From: Saccharomyces paradoxus
Lineage: Eukaryota; Ascomycota; Saccharomycetes; Saccharomycetales; Saccharomycetaceae
DNA: 64,000 nucleotides
Assembly (NCBI RefSeq): GCF_002079055.1
Contig: NC_047493.1
Location: 992,001-1,056,000 of the forward strand
Reading direction: 5' to 3'
The position numbers and the translations under genes were made by a program. Under the pieces are notes generated by a model. The model was not told the DNA's origin, did not search any database, and saw nothing but the letters and a program-made list of their open reading frames with translations. The stretch's first letter is position 1. Every line of letters starts with the position of its first letter. Shown in pieces: positions 28,652-38,762 of the stretch.

Positions 28652-29606
28652 GTTTTTCGAGTTGGCTTTTTAGTATGGCTGGCTAGTATATAAAACGACT
28701 GTAGATGTAAAAGAGTGACTTAGTTGGATTTAGTTAGATATCTAGCTGGACCTTTTGTGTGAACACTACCAAAAAAAGAATACGAGAACTAAAACGACTA
28801 CCAGAAAGAACACAATATGTAAAAAGATAAGGAATACAAATCTATTGCCAATGCACTAGTTTTATAAAACAGAGATCTTTTCCTCGAGGAATGGGAGAAA
28901 AACAGAAAAAAAAACAAAAACAACGGTGCCGTTTTTGAAACAGCACCGCAAGGGAAAAAATCTGAAAAAAATGCGCGTGAAATGAAATCATGTGCCTATT
29001 TTCCCCATTTGGAGAGGCTAAACGAAAAGGGAAAAAGGTGCGTTGCGCCTGCTTCTGAGTGGAGATCCTATTGCAGCAGAGTGTCGCGCGAAAAATGGTG
29101 CCTACAAATACAAAAACCCTCTGGGAAACGTTACGTGCAGGATCGTTTGTGGACGTGTCTCGATCAGGCCGGGCTAGGCATCTGGGGTCTTTCCTAATCG
29201 GGAGTTAACGAGCTCGATTGAACATTAATTGATGGATTTGGTTACACTGATACGAATTGGGCCCGTTTATCACTCATGCAGCGGCTTTATGGAGGGTTTT
29301 GGAGACGTTAGCAATATTGCGCTTCCACACACCGTATTATTCTCCATCATACTCGCGTACGAAAGTTGGAGGTTTTGAAGGAGCAGCAGTGCGTGGCACG
29401 ATAGTGTCAATAAATATTTATAATATTGCTTATTAGTTTAATTATGTATGTAAAACTCGTTGCAGTATGCAATACGTTGGCACAGAATCTTTTCATTTTT
29501 ATTTTTTTTTCTCTTTGGTATTTGGGAAGAATTTTTCCCCACTCTATATATCTTGCTGCGCGTGCAGACTGGCCAGCTGGTCACACAATGAAACGCAATG
29601 GAATGT
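28652..29606. other. Intergenic region, SCW4 promoter and PXR1 3' flank
   Basis: This is 955 bp without a supported gene. The part next to SCW4 is its promoter and includes A-rich stretches and a perfect inverted repeat CGGTGC/GCACCG at 28924-28948. The 71-codon frame at 28982-29197 has no recognisable features. I see nothing else. Confidence 0.6.
28924..28948. promoter_or_regulatory. CGGTGC...GCACCG inverted repeat upstream of SCW4
   Basis: Two perfect 6-bp inverted arms are separated by 13 bp, 273 bp upstream of the SCW4 ATG. It could be a dimeric regulator site or a chance palindrome; I cannot name a factor. Confidence 0.25.
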
Positions 29607-30422
29607 TTAGTCGTTTGTTATCATGAAGATCTCATTCAATGCCTTGGAATCCATCAACGCAGCCCTCTTTTGTTTGATCCATTTGGAGCGCACCGATAAT
29701 CTCGTGTTTACCGCATCGGGAATATTGGATGCAGATTCACTAGATTTCAATTTCGACGTCCTTTTTGTCTCTTTCGCCCTCTTTTCCTTTTTCAACTTCT
29801 TCTCTTCCTTCTTGTGCTTCTTGTGTTCCTTCTTGTCTTTCTTGTTTTTCTTGTCTTTTTTCTTGTCTTTCTTGTGCTTTTTATGTTTCTTGTGCTTCTT
29901 CTTATCACTTTCTTCATCTTCTATTTCGTTGTCATCTTCATCTCCGCTGTCGTCTCCCTCTCTCTCTCGTTTCTTCGCATTGGAGTAATTTCTTAGCTTG
30001 TGAGTTTTTGGATCCCACGTGCTTGCCAAAACTTCTCCCTTGACAAAATGGATACCCCATTTTCCGTCAATAATCTTTTGCTTCCTCTGCGTGTCCAATT
30101 CCTCCGATATTTTGCTTTCCTTTCCGTTCAACCTACCAAGAATTCTTTGAAAGACATCAAGCCCAGCGCATTCACCATTATCAAACTCGTCTTTTTTCTC
30201 CTTACGTTTTAATTTAGCACCCAGCCCAACGTTGTCGTCTTTAATCGACACTTTGATATGTGAAGTCTGTGAATTCATGGGGGACAGGCCAAGACCCATT
30301 CCGGGTTTCCATCCGAATTTCTCTAGAAATTGGTGCCCGAATCTCGACGTATCATTACTCCATGCAGTATTTCTCGGGTCTAAACCAAACCGCTGCTTGG
30401 TTCTTGTAGCTGCTAAACCCAT
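29607..30422 (-). CDS. PXR1: Pxr1/Gno1, G-patch cofactor of the Prp43 helicase in rRNA processing
   Basis: Pxr1 (271 aa; same size as S. cerevisiae) is the nucleolar PinX1 homologue. The G-patch at residues about 25-72 (FGHQFLEKFGWKPGMGLGL) activates the DEAH helicase Prp43 during 35S processing. A central segment is followed by a very long Lys-rich block of KKHKK/KKDKK repeats at about 170-215, the classic KKE/D nucleolar motif, then a short conserved tail. Its promoter carries PAC and a near-RRPE, as expected for a ribosome-assembly gene. The protein is recognised directly. Confidence 0.95.
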   Translation of the reverse strand: MGLAATRTKQRFGLDPRNTAWSNDTSRFGHQFLEKFGWKPGMGLGLSPMNSQTSHIKVSIKDDNVGLGAKLKRKEKKDEFDNGECAGLDVFQRILGRLNGKESKISEELDTQRKQKIIDGKWGIHFVKGEVLASTWDPKTHKLRNYSNAKKREREGDDSGDEDDNEIEDEESDKKKHKKHKKHKKDKKKDKKNKKDKKEHKKHKKEEKKLKKEKRAKETKRTSKLKSSESASNIPDAVNTRLSVRSKWIKQKRAALMDSKALNEIFMITND

Positions 30423-30476
30423 TCTACTTCTTGCCTAATGGTGTACCCTGCCTATATTTTGCTATTAAGCCATCAT

Positions 30477-30507
30477 CTCATCGCTTCATTCAAGACAAAA
30501 TTTTTCA
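30477..30507 (-). promoter_or_regulatory. PAC and near-RRPE elements of PXR1
   Basis: CTCATCGC at 30477-30484 is PAC read on the minus strand (GCGATGAG). AAAATTTTTCA at 30497-30507 is an RRPE one base short of consensus. They lie 55-85 bp upstream of the PXR1 ATG. Confidence 0.7.
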
Positions 30508-30612
30508 ATATTTTTTTTTTTTCCTTTTTCTTTTTCTTTTTTTCTCCTGGCTCTTACCCGGTTGTATTGTGATTGTAAGAAGACAACGATGAGAGAGAAA
30601 AGATCCTCCCGC

Positions 30613-30621
30613 CGGCGGCTA
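30613..30621 (+). promoter_or_regulatory. URS1-like site between PXR1 and YOR1
   Basis: CGGCGGCTA matches nine of ten bases of the Ume6 URS1 core and sits in a GC palindrome (CCGCCGGCGG, 30609-30618). The match is seen; function is unknown. Confidence 0.35.
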
Positions 30622-31129
30622 ATCTGTCAATCAACCGATGAATCACTTGCCACTTACAAAAATAGAATTAACACAAGAGAGCAGAAGAAGCAAACAAAAC
30701 CAAAAAAAAAAAAAAGAAAAGGATAACAGTACTGTAAGAAGGTATCCTTGAACGGCACAGTCCTGTATGCAGTATATCTACATGACTAACCGCAAGGGGC
30801 AAAGGGTCGCGAGAGTGTCTGTCTTTCTCCCGCTATAGCCGTCATTGGCATCCCTCCTGGTTGCACAAATCCGATAGAAGGGGGAAAGAGAGAGTTGGTG
30901 CCACCTTATATCACGCAGTTACTTTTAGTGCAAGCGAGATGCATGCTCAGTTTTTAATACATGCCTACTTTAATTATTGCATCTTTATCCACTATCCGCT
31001 ACAAAACTCTTGCGATAAGCGCTTTCATTTTTCCTCCTCACCGCGAGGCGGAAATGGCACATTTTTTTTTGTTCTGTGCTTTTTGTTCTAAGCTCCGGCA
31101 GTACTTATAGTATGAAGATGACGCGTGGT

Positions 31130-31137
31130 TCCGTGGA
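31130..31137 (+). promoter_or_regulatory. Pleiotropic drug response element (PDRE) of YOR1
   Basis: TCCGTGGA is the Pdr1/Pdr3 site variant known from the YOR1 promoter of S. cerevisiae. It is 396 bp upstream of the ATG. A second near match, CCCGTGGA, is at 31183-31190. Conservation with the known yeast promoter makes this the likely site of drug-responsive induction. Confidence 0.65.
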
Positions 31138-31525
31138 GATAGCCGGAAATTTGGCCGGGAATATGACGGACATGGTTTAGCACCCGTGGAAATGGAAAAA
31201 GCCAAGAAAGGTGGCAATACTTTTCCTACAAATCGATCTGCTGTCCCTTAGATGGTTACGATACATATATAGGTATTACACATCTGTCAGAGGCAGCCAG
31301 CGAAGGTGTCACTGAACTATTTTTGTTTCAGTTAGTATAAATACGGAGGTAAAACAGCTCTTCGCGTGTATATTTTTTTTGCGCTGCACAACGACAAGAA
31401 GACGCATTTCATACCTGTTTCTCCTTATAAGAGCCCTTTGAGTAGTTCCACACAAGCATAAGGAAGAAAATTTTCTGTTATTATATTTCAAAAAAAAAAA
31501 AAAAAAGTCGTTGCTACAAACCATT

Positions 31526-34500
31526 ATGACTGTTACTGTGGAGGATGCAGTTTCGGAGACGGAGCACGAAAGCAAAGGTCAAAACGTACTATCTCCCAAG
31601 ATTTCCGCCTCTTCAGATATAAGCACAGATGTTGATAAAGATACATCGTCTTCTTGGGATGACAAATCTTTGCTACCAACAGGTGAATATATCGTGGATA
31701 AAAACAAGCCTCAAACCTACTTGAATAGCGATGATATTGAAAAAGTGACTGAGTCTGATATTTTCCCTCAGAAACGTCTGTTTTCATTCTTACATTCCAA
31801 GAAAATGCCCGAAGTACCACAAACCGATGACGAGAGGAAGATATATCCTCTGTTCCATACGAATATTGTTTCTAATATGTTTTTTTGGTGGGTCCTACCG
31901 ATTCTGCGAGTTGGTTATAAGAGGACAATTCAGCCAAACGATCTCTTTAAGATGGATCCAAGGATGTCCATAGAGACTCTTTACGAGAATTTTGAAAAAA
32001 ACATGATTTACTATTTTGAGAAAACGAGGAAGAAATACCGTAAAGGACATCCAGAAGCTACAGAGGAAGAGATTATGGAAAATGCAAAGCTCCCAAATCA
32101 TACTGTTCTAAAAGCTCTATTATTTACTTTTAAGAAACAGTACTTCATCTCAGTAGTGTTTGCGGTTCTCGCCAATTGTACATCTGGTTTCAACCCCATG
32201 ATTACCAAGAGACTAATTGAATTTGTTGAAGAAAAGGCAATTTTTCATAATATGCATGTTAATAAAGGTATCGGCTACGCTATTGGCGCATGTTTAATGA
32301 TGTTCGTTAACGGATTAACCTTCAATCATTTCTTTCATACATCCCAACTGACCGGTGTGCAAGCCAAGTCTATCCTTACTAAAGCAGCCATGAAGAAAAT
32401 GTTCAATGCATCTAATTATGCGAGACACTGTTTCCCCAACGGTAAAGTGACCTCCTTTGTAACAACAGACTTGGCTAGAATTGAATTTGCCTTGTCTTTT
32501 CAACCATTTTTGGCTGGGTTCCCAGCGATCTTGGCCATTTGTATTGTTCTATTGATCGTTAACCTTGGTCCCATTGCCTTAGTTGGGATTGGTATCTTTT
32601 TCGGTGGGTTTTTCATTTCTTTGTTCGCATTTAAGTTAATTCTGGGCTTTAGAATTGCTGCAAACATCTTCACTGATGCTAGGGTGACCATGATGAGAGA
32701 AGTGCTGAACAATATTAAAATGATCAAGTATTATACATGGGAGGATGCATATGAGAAAAATATTCAGGATATCAGAACCAAAGAGATTTCTAAAGTTAGA
32801 AAAATGCAACTATCAAGGAATTTCTTGATTGCCATGGCCATGTCTTTGCCCAGTATTGCGTCATTGGTTACATTCCTAGCAATGTACAAGGTTAATAATG
32901 CGGGTAGACAACCTGGTAACATCTTTGCCTCCTTGTCTTTATTTCAGGTCCTGAGTTTGCAAATGTTTTTCTTACCTATTGCTATTGGTACTGGTATTGA
33001 CATGATCATTGGATTGGGTCGTTTACAGAGCCTATTGGAGGCCCCGGAAGATGATCCAAATCAGATGATTGAAATGAAACCCTCCCCTGGCTTCGATTCA
33101 AAATTGGCACTAAAGATGACACATTGCTCATTTGAGTGGGAGGATTATGAATTAAATGATGCTATTGAAGAAGCAAAGGGAGAAGCTAAAGATGAAAGTA
33201 AAAAGAACAAAAAAAAGCGTAAGGACACATGGGGTAAGCCATCTGCAAGTACCAATAAGGCGAAAAGATTGGACAATATGTTGAAAGAAAGAGATGGCCC
33301 GGAAGATTTAGGAAAAACTTCCTTTAAGGGTTTCAAGGATTTGAACTTCGATATTAAGAAGGGCGAATTTATTATGATTACGGGCCCTATTGGTACTGGT
33401 AAATCTTCACTATTGAATGCGATGGCAGGATCAATGAGAAAGACTGATGGTAAGATCGAAGTCAATGGCGACTTATTAATGTGCGGTTATCCATGGATTC
33501 AAAATGCGTCCGTAAGAGATAATATTATATTTGGCTCACCGTTCAATAAAGAGAAGTATGATGAAGTTGTTCGTGTTTGTTCTTTGAAAGCTGATTTGGA
33601 TATTTTACCGGCCGGTGATATGACCGAAATTGGTGAACGTGGTATTACCTTATCTGGCGGTCAAAAGGCACGTATCAATTTAGCTAGGTCCGTTTATAAA
33701 AAGAAGGATATTTACCTTTTCGACGACGTCTTAAGTGCTGTCGATTCTCGTGTTGGTAAACACATTATGGATGAATGTCTAACCGGCATACTTGCTAACA
33801 AAACAAGAATTTTGGCTACACACCAACTGTCTCTGATTGAAAGAGCTTCTAGAGTCATTGTTTTGGGTACTGATGGTCAAGTTGATATTGGTACTGTTGA
33901 CGAGCTAAAAGCCCGTAACCAAACTTTAATAAATCTTTTACAATTCTCTTCTCAAAATTCTGAGAAGGAGGATGAAGAACAGGAAGAGGTGATTGCTGAT
34001 GAATTGGGGCAAATAAAATATGAAAAAGAGGTGAAGGAATTGACTGAATTGAAAAAAAAAACTACTCAAACGTCACAAACTGCAAACAGTAATAAAGTTT
34101 TAGTGGACGGCCATACTAGCAGTAAAGAAGAAAGAGCAGTTAACAGCATCGGTCTGAAAGTTTATCGGGAATACGTTAAAGCTGCAGTAGGTAAGTGGGG
34201 TTTCATCGCGCTACCACTATATGCAATTTTAGTTGTTGGGACCACATTTTGCTCACTTTTTTCTTCCGTTTGGTTATCTTATTGGACTGAGAATAAATTC
34301 AAGAACAGGTCACCCAGTTTTTACATGGGTCTTTACTCTTTCTTTGTGTTTGCTGCCTTCATATTTATGAATGGTCAGTTCACAATTCTTTGCGCGATGG
34401 GTATTATGGCATCGAAATGGCTAAATTTGAGGGCTGTGAAAAGAATTTTACACACACCGATGTCATACATAGATACCACACCTTTGGGACGTATTTTGAA

Positions 34501-35956
34501 CAGATTCACGAAAGACACGGATAGCTTGGACAATGAGTTAACTGAAAGTTTACGATTAATGACATCTCAATTTGCTAATATTGTAGGTGTTTGTGTCATG
34601 TGTATTGTTTACTTGCCGTGGTTTGCTATCGCAATTCCCTTTCTTTTGATCATCTTTGTTTTAATTGCTGACCATTATCAGAGTTCCGGTAGAGAAATCA
34701 AAAGGCTTGAAGCTGTTCAACGTTCTTTCGTTTACAATAATCTAAATGAAGTCTTGGGTGGTATGGATACAATTAAAGCATATCGAAGTCAGGAAAGATT
34801 TTTGGCAAAATCAGATTTTTTGATTAACAAAATGAACGAGGCCGGATATCTTGTTGTTGTCCTGCAAAGATGGGTAGGTATTTTCCTTGATATGGTTGCT
34901 ATCGCATTTGCACTAATTATTACGTTATTATGTGTTACGAGGGCTTTCCCCATTTCTGCAGCTTCGGTAGGTGTTTTGCTGACTTATGTATTGCAATTGC
35001 CTGGCCTATTAAATACTATTTTAAGGGCAATGACGCAAACAGAGAATGATATGAATAGTGCCGAAAGATTGGTAACGTATGCAACTGAACTACCCTTAGA
35101 GGGTTCTTATCGAAAGCCAGAAATGACGCCTCCGGAGTCATGGCCTTCAAAGGGCGAAATTATTTTTGAAAATGTTGATTTCGCTTATAGACCTGGTCTA
35201 CCTATCGTTCTAAAAAGCCTTAATTTGAGTATTAAGAGTGGAGAAAAAATTGGTATCTGTGGTCGTACTGGTGCCGGTAAGTCTACTATTATGAGTGCCC
35301 TGTACAGATTGAATGAACTGGCCGCCGGTAAGATTTTAATTGACGATGTTGATATAAGTCAGCTGGGACTCTTTGATTTAAGAAGAAAATTAGCCATAAT
35401 CCCACAAGATCCAGTATTATTTAGGGGTACGATTCGCAAGAATTTAGATCCATTTAATGAACGTAAAGATGATGAATTATGGGATGCATTAGTGAGAGGT
35501 GGTGCTATTGCCAAGAATGATTTACCGGAAGTAAGATTACAAAAACCTGATGAAAATGGTACCCATGGTAAAATGCATAAGTTTCATTTAGATCAAGCAG
35601 TGGAAGAAGAAGGTTCAAATTTCTCTTTAGGTGAGAGACAACTATTAGCATTAACAAGAGCTTTGGTCCGCCAATCGAAAATATTGATTTTGGATGAGGC
35701 TACATCCTCAGTGGACTACGAAACCGATGGTAAAATTCAAACACGTATTGTGGAGGAATTTGGAGACTGTACGATTTTGTGTATTGCCCACAGACTAAAG
35801 ACCATTGTAAACTATGATCGTATTCTTGTCCTAGAAAAGGGTGAAGTTGCAGAATTCGATACACCACGGACATTGTTTACTCAAGAAAATAGTATTTTCA
35901 GAAGCATGTGTTCTAGATCTGGTATTGTTGAAAATGATTTCGAGAACCGAACTTAA
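31526..35956 (+). CDS. YOR1: Yor1, plasma-membrane ABC exporter (ABCC/MRP type)
   Basis: Yor1 (1476 aa; 1477 in S. cerevisiae) pumps oligomycin, reveromycin and other organic anions, and acts in phospholipid flip. The start is ATG 31526 (MTVTVEDAV), after an oligo-A leader; five upstream codons are open but begin with TTG. Order: soluble N-terminus to about 190, first membrane domain, NBD1 with Walker A GPIGTGKS near 619-626 and signature LSGGQK near 709, an acidic linker, second membrane domain, then NBD2 with GRTGAGKS near 1246-1253 and the ABCC-type signature SLGERQ near 1366. There is no TMD0. By eye it is about 96% identical to the cerevisiae protein. Confidence 0.97.
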   Translation: MTVTVEDAVSETEHESKGQNVLSPKISASSDISTDVDKDTSSSWDDKSLLPTGEYIVDKNKPQTYLNSDDIEKVTESDIFPQKRLFSFLHSKKMPEVPQTDDERKIYPLFHTNIVSNMFFWWVLPILRVGYKRTIQPNDLFKMDPRMSIETLYENFEKNMIYYFEKTRKKYRKGHPEATEEEIMENAKLPNHTVLKALLFTFKKQYFISVVFAVLANCTSGFNPMITKRLIEFVEEKAIFHNMHVNKGIGYAIGACLMMFVNGLTFNHFFHTSQLTGVQAKSILTKAAMKKMFNASNYARHCFPNGKVTSFVTTDLARIEFALSFQPFLAGFPAILAICIVLLIVNLGPIALVGIGIFFGGFFISLFAFKLILGFRIAANIFTDARVTMMREVLNNIKMIKYYTWEDAYEKNIQDIRTKEISKVRKMQLSRNFLIAMAMSLPSIASLVTFLAMYKVNNAGRQPGNIFASLSLFQVLSLQMFFLPIAIGTGIDMIIGLGRLQSLLEAPEDDPNQMIEMKPSPGFDSKLALKMTHCSFEWEDYELNDAIEEAKGEAKDESKKNKKKRKDTWGKPSASTNKAKRLDNMLKERDGPEDLGKTSFKGFKDLNFDIKKGEFIMITGPIGTGKSSLLNAMAGSMRKTDGKIEVNGDLLMCGYPWIQNASVRDNIIFGSPFNKEKYDEVVRVCSLKADLDILPAGDMTEIGERGITLSGGQKARINLARSVYKKKDIYLFDDVLSAVDSRVGKHIMDECLTGILANKTRILATHQLSLIERASRVIVLGTDGQVDIGTVDELKARNQTLINLLQFSSQNSEKEDEEQEEVIADELGQIKYEKEVKELTELKKKTTQTSQTANSNKVLVDGHTSSKEERAVNSIGLKVYREYVKAAVGKWGFIALPLYAILVVGTTFCSLFSSVWLSYWTENKFKNRSPSFYMGLYSFFVFAAFIFMNGQFTILCAMGIMASKWLNLRAVKRILHTPMSYIDTTPLGRILNRFTKDTDSLDNELTESLRLMTSQFANIVGVCVMCIVYLPWFAIAIPFLLIIFVLIADHYQSSGREIKRLEAVQRSFVYNNLNEVLGGMDTIKAYRSQERFLAKSDFLINKMNEAGYLVVVLQRWVGIFLDMVAIAFALIITLLCVTRAFPISAASVGVLLTYVLQLPGLLNTILRAMTQTENDMNSAERLVTYATELPLEGSYRKPEMTPPESWPSKGEIIFENVDFAYRPGLPIVLKSLNLSIKSGEKIGICGRTGAGKSTIMSALYRLNELAAGKILIDDVDISQLGLFDLRRKLAIIPQDPVLFRGTIRKNLDPFNERKDDELWDALVRGGAIAKNDLPEVRLQKPDENGTHGKMHKFHLDQAVEEEGSNFSLGERQLLALTRALVRQSKILILDEATSSVDYETDGKIQTRIVEEFGDCTILCIAHRLKTIVNYDRILVLEKGEVAEFDTPRTLFTQENSIFRSMCSRSGIVENDFENRT

Positions 35957-36507
35957 TTTATATTATTTGTTGCATGGTATTTTTTGCCTCTTATTTATTT
36001 TCATATTGCCGGCGGTTACAAAATAGTACTAAAAAAGAAAACTCACTAATAATGACTTATAAGAGAGTCATGTAATGTGCCATAGATAGAAATAATCGCA
36101 TACGATACTGTATACTCAGAACTCAGAAAAAGAACATTTAATTATATATATATATTTTTATAAGGAACACTGCATAATGGCTTTGGCTTTGATGAGTCCT
36201 TCTTATTTTAGAAATATATTCATACATTATTTCCATAAGACATCTAAAGAACTTATTGGGATGTCTTGTTACTGAATAAAGTATACACGAGAAACGAATT
36301 TAAAAAACGGAAGGCATAAATAGAAAACTTAGAAGTGAAAATCCTAAAACCGAAGGAAATTTCAAATACGTAAAAGAAGTGAAAGATAAAATAAAGTCTA
36401 AATAAGGAAGAAGAGAAGGGCCAATTTTTTTGTTCGTTTTCTTTGCTTACTCTTCACTTAAATAGAAGGAAAAGACTTTTCTTGTTTAAAGATTATTTTT
36501 AAAGCGT
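35957..36507. other. Convergent 3' region, YOR1 / BGL2
   Basis: This is 551 bp between convergent stops, A/T-rich with a short TA run at 36143-36157. No coding frame or site stands out; it should hold the two 3' untranslated regions. Confidence 0.6.
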
Positions 36508-37449
36508 TCATGAAAAGTCACAGTCCAAAGAGTATTTCAAATTGTCACTTGAAGTAAAAACACCCCAGTGCTTTTCGACATCAGAGGTACCAGAGGTGTT
36601 TGGCTTCCAATCTTCATCAAAGGCTTCAAAGACAATAACGTTAACACCCCAAGCTCTCATAGAACAGATACCTTCTTTCCAGAATTGTTTAGCGTTGTCA
36701 ACAGATGGGTAAGAACTTTCAAAGTTGGTACCATCGGTTGGCCAACCGGTCTCACCAACCCAGAAGGTAATATCAGTGGAACCTTTAGTGGATTGAATAA
36801 CTTGTAAAGCTTGCATAATGTCATCAAAGAATGAGTAAGAGGCATTTTGCATGGTTTGACCTTGCCAATAAGAGAAAGCGTTAGCCATAACAAAATCGGA
36901 AGCTTCAATAACGGCAGAATTGTAACCGGCAACCAAAACATTCCAGGAATCGACGGTACCGACTTGCTTACCAGAATAAGACTTTCCATCAGAATCGGAA
37001 ATGTCAGCCACGACACTACGGACATCGTTGATTTTATCAGATAGTTCGGAAGCAGTCAAATCGTCACGGTATAAGGCTTCGGAACCAACCAAGAAACCAG
37101 CAACAGTGGATTCTTTAATTTTTGGCAAATAGGTTTGCAAAGCAGCCTTTTCAGCAGCGTAATGACTATCGTCTGTTGGCCAAACACCAACAAAGATGGT
37201 AAATCCCTCAGCCTCAGCAGCAGGACCCAAATTTTGCAAAGTGTTACAATCTGAGGCAGCGTAAACTTTGACGGTGGAAGTGTAGCTCTTTAGGGCTTGT
37301 AATTCAGTTTCGTAGTCGGAAGTGGACTTACAAGTACCATCGTTGTTCTTAACACCCAAGTTGAAAGCTAATTCACCAATAGCTGAAACTTGGGAAGCTG
37401 TGAAAAATAGCGCAGTAGCTGCAGTAGCGAGTGTAGTAGAGAAACGCAT
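36508..37449 (-). CDS. BGL2: Bgl2, major cell-wall endo-beta-1,3-glucanase / glucanosyltransferase
   Basis: Bgl2 (313 aa) is an abundant secreted GH17 enzyme. It has a signal peptide of about 23 residues (ending TASQVSA) followed by the mature start IGELAFNLGVKNNDGTCK. The catalytic residues are in VGSEALYRDD (proton donor Glu, near 124) and VGETGWPTDG (nucleophile Glu, near 233). It cuts beta-1,3-glucan and forms a beta-1,6 branch. There is no GPI signal. The sequence is almost unchanged from cerevisiae. It and SCW4 are distant members of the same family within 9 kb. Confidence 0.97.
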   Translation of the reverse strand: MRFSTTLATAATALFFTASQVSAIGELAFNLGVKNNDGTCKSTSDYETELQALKSYTSTVKVYAASDCNTLQNLGPAAEAEGFTIFVGVWPTDDSHYAAEKAALQTYLPKIKESTVAGFLVGSEALYRDDLTASELSDKINDVRSVVADISDSDGKSYSGKQVGTVDSWNVLVAGYNSAVIEASDFVMANAFSYWQGQTMQNASYSFFDDIMQALQVIQSTKGSTDITFWVGETGWPTDGTNFESSYPSVDNAKQFWKEGICSMRAWGVNVIVFEAFDEDWKPNTSGTSDVEKHWGVFTSSDNLKYSLDCDFS

Positions 37450-37736
37450 CTTTGACCGTTTTCTTTTTTTGTTGGTTGTCTATCTCAATAAACTCAAGTT
37501 GAAGAGACAGGAAGAAGCCAAATTGCGAATAAGGAAAGGTTTTCTTTATAAGGAGGCAGCTAAAATCAAAATAAACAAATACTCTCTTGCTTTCTTCGTG
37601 ACATTTTTCTTTTTTTCAGGGCGAAAAACTGAAAGAAAAATTTTAACGTTTCTTTTACTAAAAATAGAACTGCATGTTCGTAGACAGCGATGATTATATA
37701 ACATAAATAGTAGTCAGCTATTAATCGCTACTTATT

Positions 37737-38762
37737 TCAACTGGCCCAGTGCTGGAGCATGGTAAGAGCTATCGGTAGGCTATCTTGGACTGGTATATTT
37801 CCCTGCAATACAGTACCAGGGAATTGCAGTTGGCCTGAAAAGTAATGGTGCAAAGCAGAAGATTCTAAGTCGGATCTCCTGAAGCAACGCTTTAAATGGT
37901 CCCATTTCCCAAAGATAAGCAGGATGCTGCAGGCTGTTTCTGATGCTGAACTTTTTTTTATCTTTGTGATGTATGGTAGCTTTGTTTCTGCCTTGTGGTA
38001 CTTCGACAATTCCTCGTCGTAGTGGAAGTCACCGCTGTTGGCCCAAACGATCTTTGTGTAACCTTCGGACACTTCATTTAGAGTATTTGCCATTCGAACA
38101 TGGTAGCCGAGCGGCTTTCCTTTGTAAGCATCTCTCGCTGAAACTACCTCTTTCCGCTTCGTATCAACCGTTACACGTACAGTTTTGGGGATATTTTGAT
38201 TCGATAATGTAATAATTTGGTCTTTTCCTATGTACACCAAATTTGTTAAATTTTTATCTGCTTTTCCCTCTGAGGTTTCTTGTGTAATGGATAAACCTTC
38301 CGTGTATGGTTGTTCGGCGGATTCATTCATAAAAGGCAGCTGCCGTAATGGCGGGAAGGTAGATGCACACTTTAAATATAACCTGTTTTTCTTCTTGAAT
38401 GTAGTATCCAGTAAATTTGGAGGTGTCACAAAATATTGTAATAGAGTAGCAAGTAGTAAACAATCTGAGATAGTTTTCTTTGACCTTGATTTTTTTTCGT
38501 GCTTTTCATCCTGTGACAGGTCTAGGACTATGATTTCTTGAACATTGAACAAAACAGCTGTCCTAGCTATTTGATATACAGCAAAAGTGACTTGTTCCAA
38601 ATTATTGCAATTGTTGATAACAGTTGTCGGTATGCATATCGAATATTTGATCACATCGGATTCTACATCCATGATATTTTTTAGTTTCAGCAGGCCTCGC
38701 TTTGCCTTTTTGGCCGCCCTCTCTTCGTTCTTGACATTTTCGGATTTATGTTTTACTGTCAT
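37737..38762 (-). CDS. YGR283C: YGR283C, SPOUT-fold RNA methyltransferase-like protein
   Basis: This 341-aa protein corresponds to YGR283C, paralogue of YMR310C and relative of human SPOUT1/CENP-32. The N-terminus is Lys-rich (a nuclear or nucleolar targeting segment). The body from about residue 38 has the SPOUT (trefoil-knot) fold, with an inserted OB-like region around 150-225. The C-terminal knot motif is PGTVLQGNIPVQDSLPIALTM near the end. I recall reports placing the pair (as Upa1/Upa2) with early pre-60S particles. A PAC element in its promoter supports a ribosome-assembly role independently. Methyl-transfer activity is inferred from the fold. Confidence 0.9.
   Translation of the reverse strand: MTVKHKSENVKNEERAAKKAKRGLLKLKNIMDVESDVIKYSICIPTTVINNCNNLEQVTFAVYQIARTAVLFNVQEIIVLDLSQDEKHEKKSRSKKTISDCLLLATLLQYFVTPPNLLDTTFKKKNRLYLKCASTFPPLRQLPFMNESAEQPYTEGLSITQETSEGKADKNLTNLVYIGKDQIITLSNQNIPKTVRVTVDTKRKEVVSARDAYKGKPLGYHVRMANTLNEVSEGYTKIVWANSGDFHYDEELSKYHKAETKLPYITKIKKSSASETACSILLIFGKWDHLKRCFRRSDLESSALHHYFSGQLQFPGTVLQGNIPVQDSLPIALTMLQHWAS

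Larger units (their letters stand above)
30423..31525. other. Divergent intergenic region, PXR1 / YOR1
   Basis: This 1103 bp stretch holds the PXR1 RiBi elements (30477-30507), a near-perfect URS1 (30613-30621), the pleiotropic drug response element of YOR1 (31130-31137, with a near copy at 31183-31190) and an oligo-A tract just before the YOR1 ATG. Short open frames inside it have no features of genes. Confidence 0.7.
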
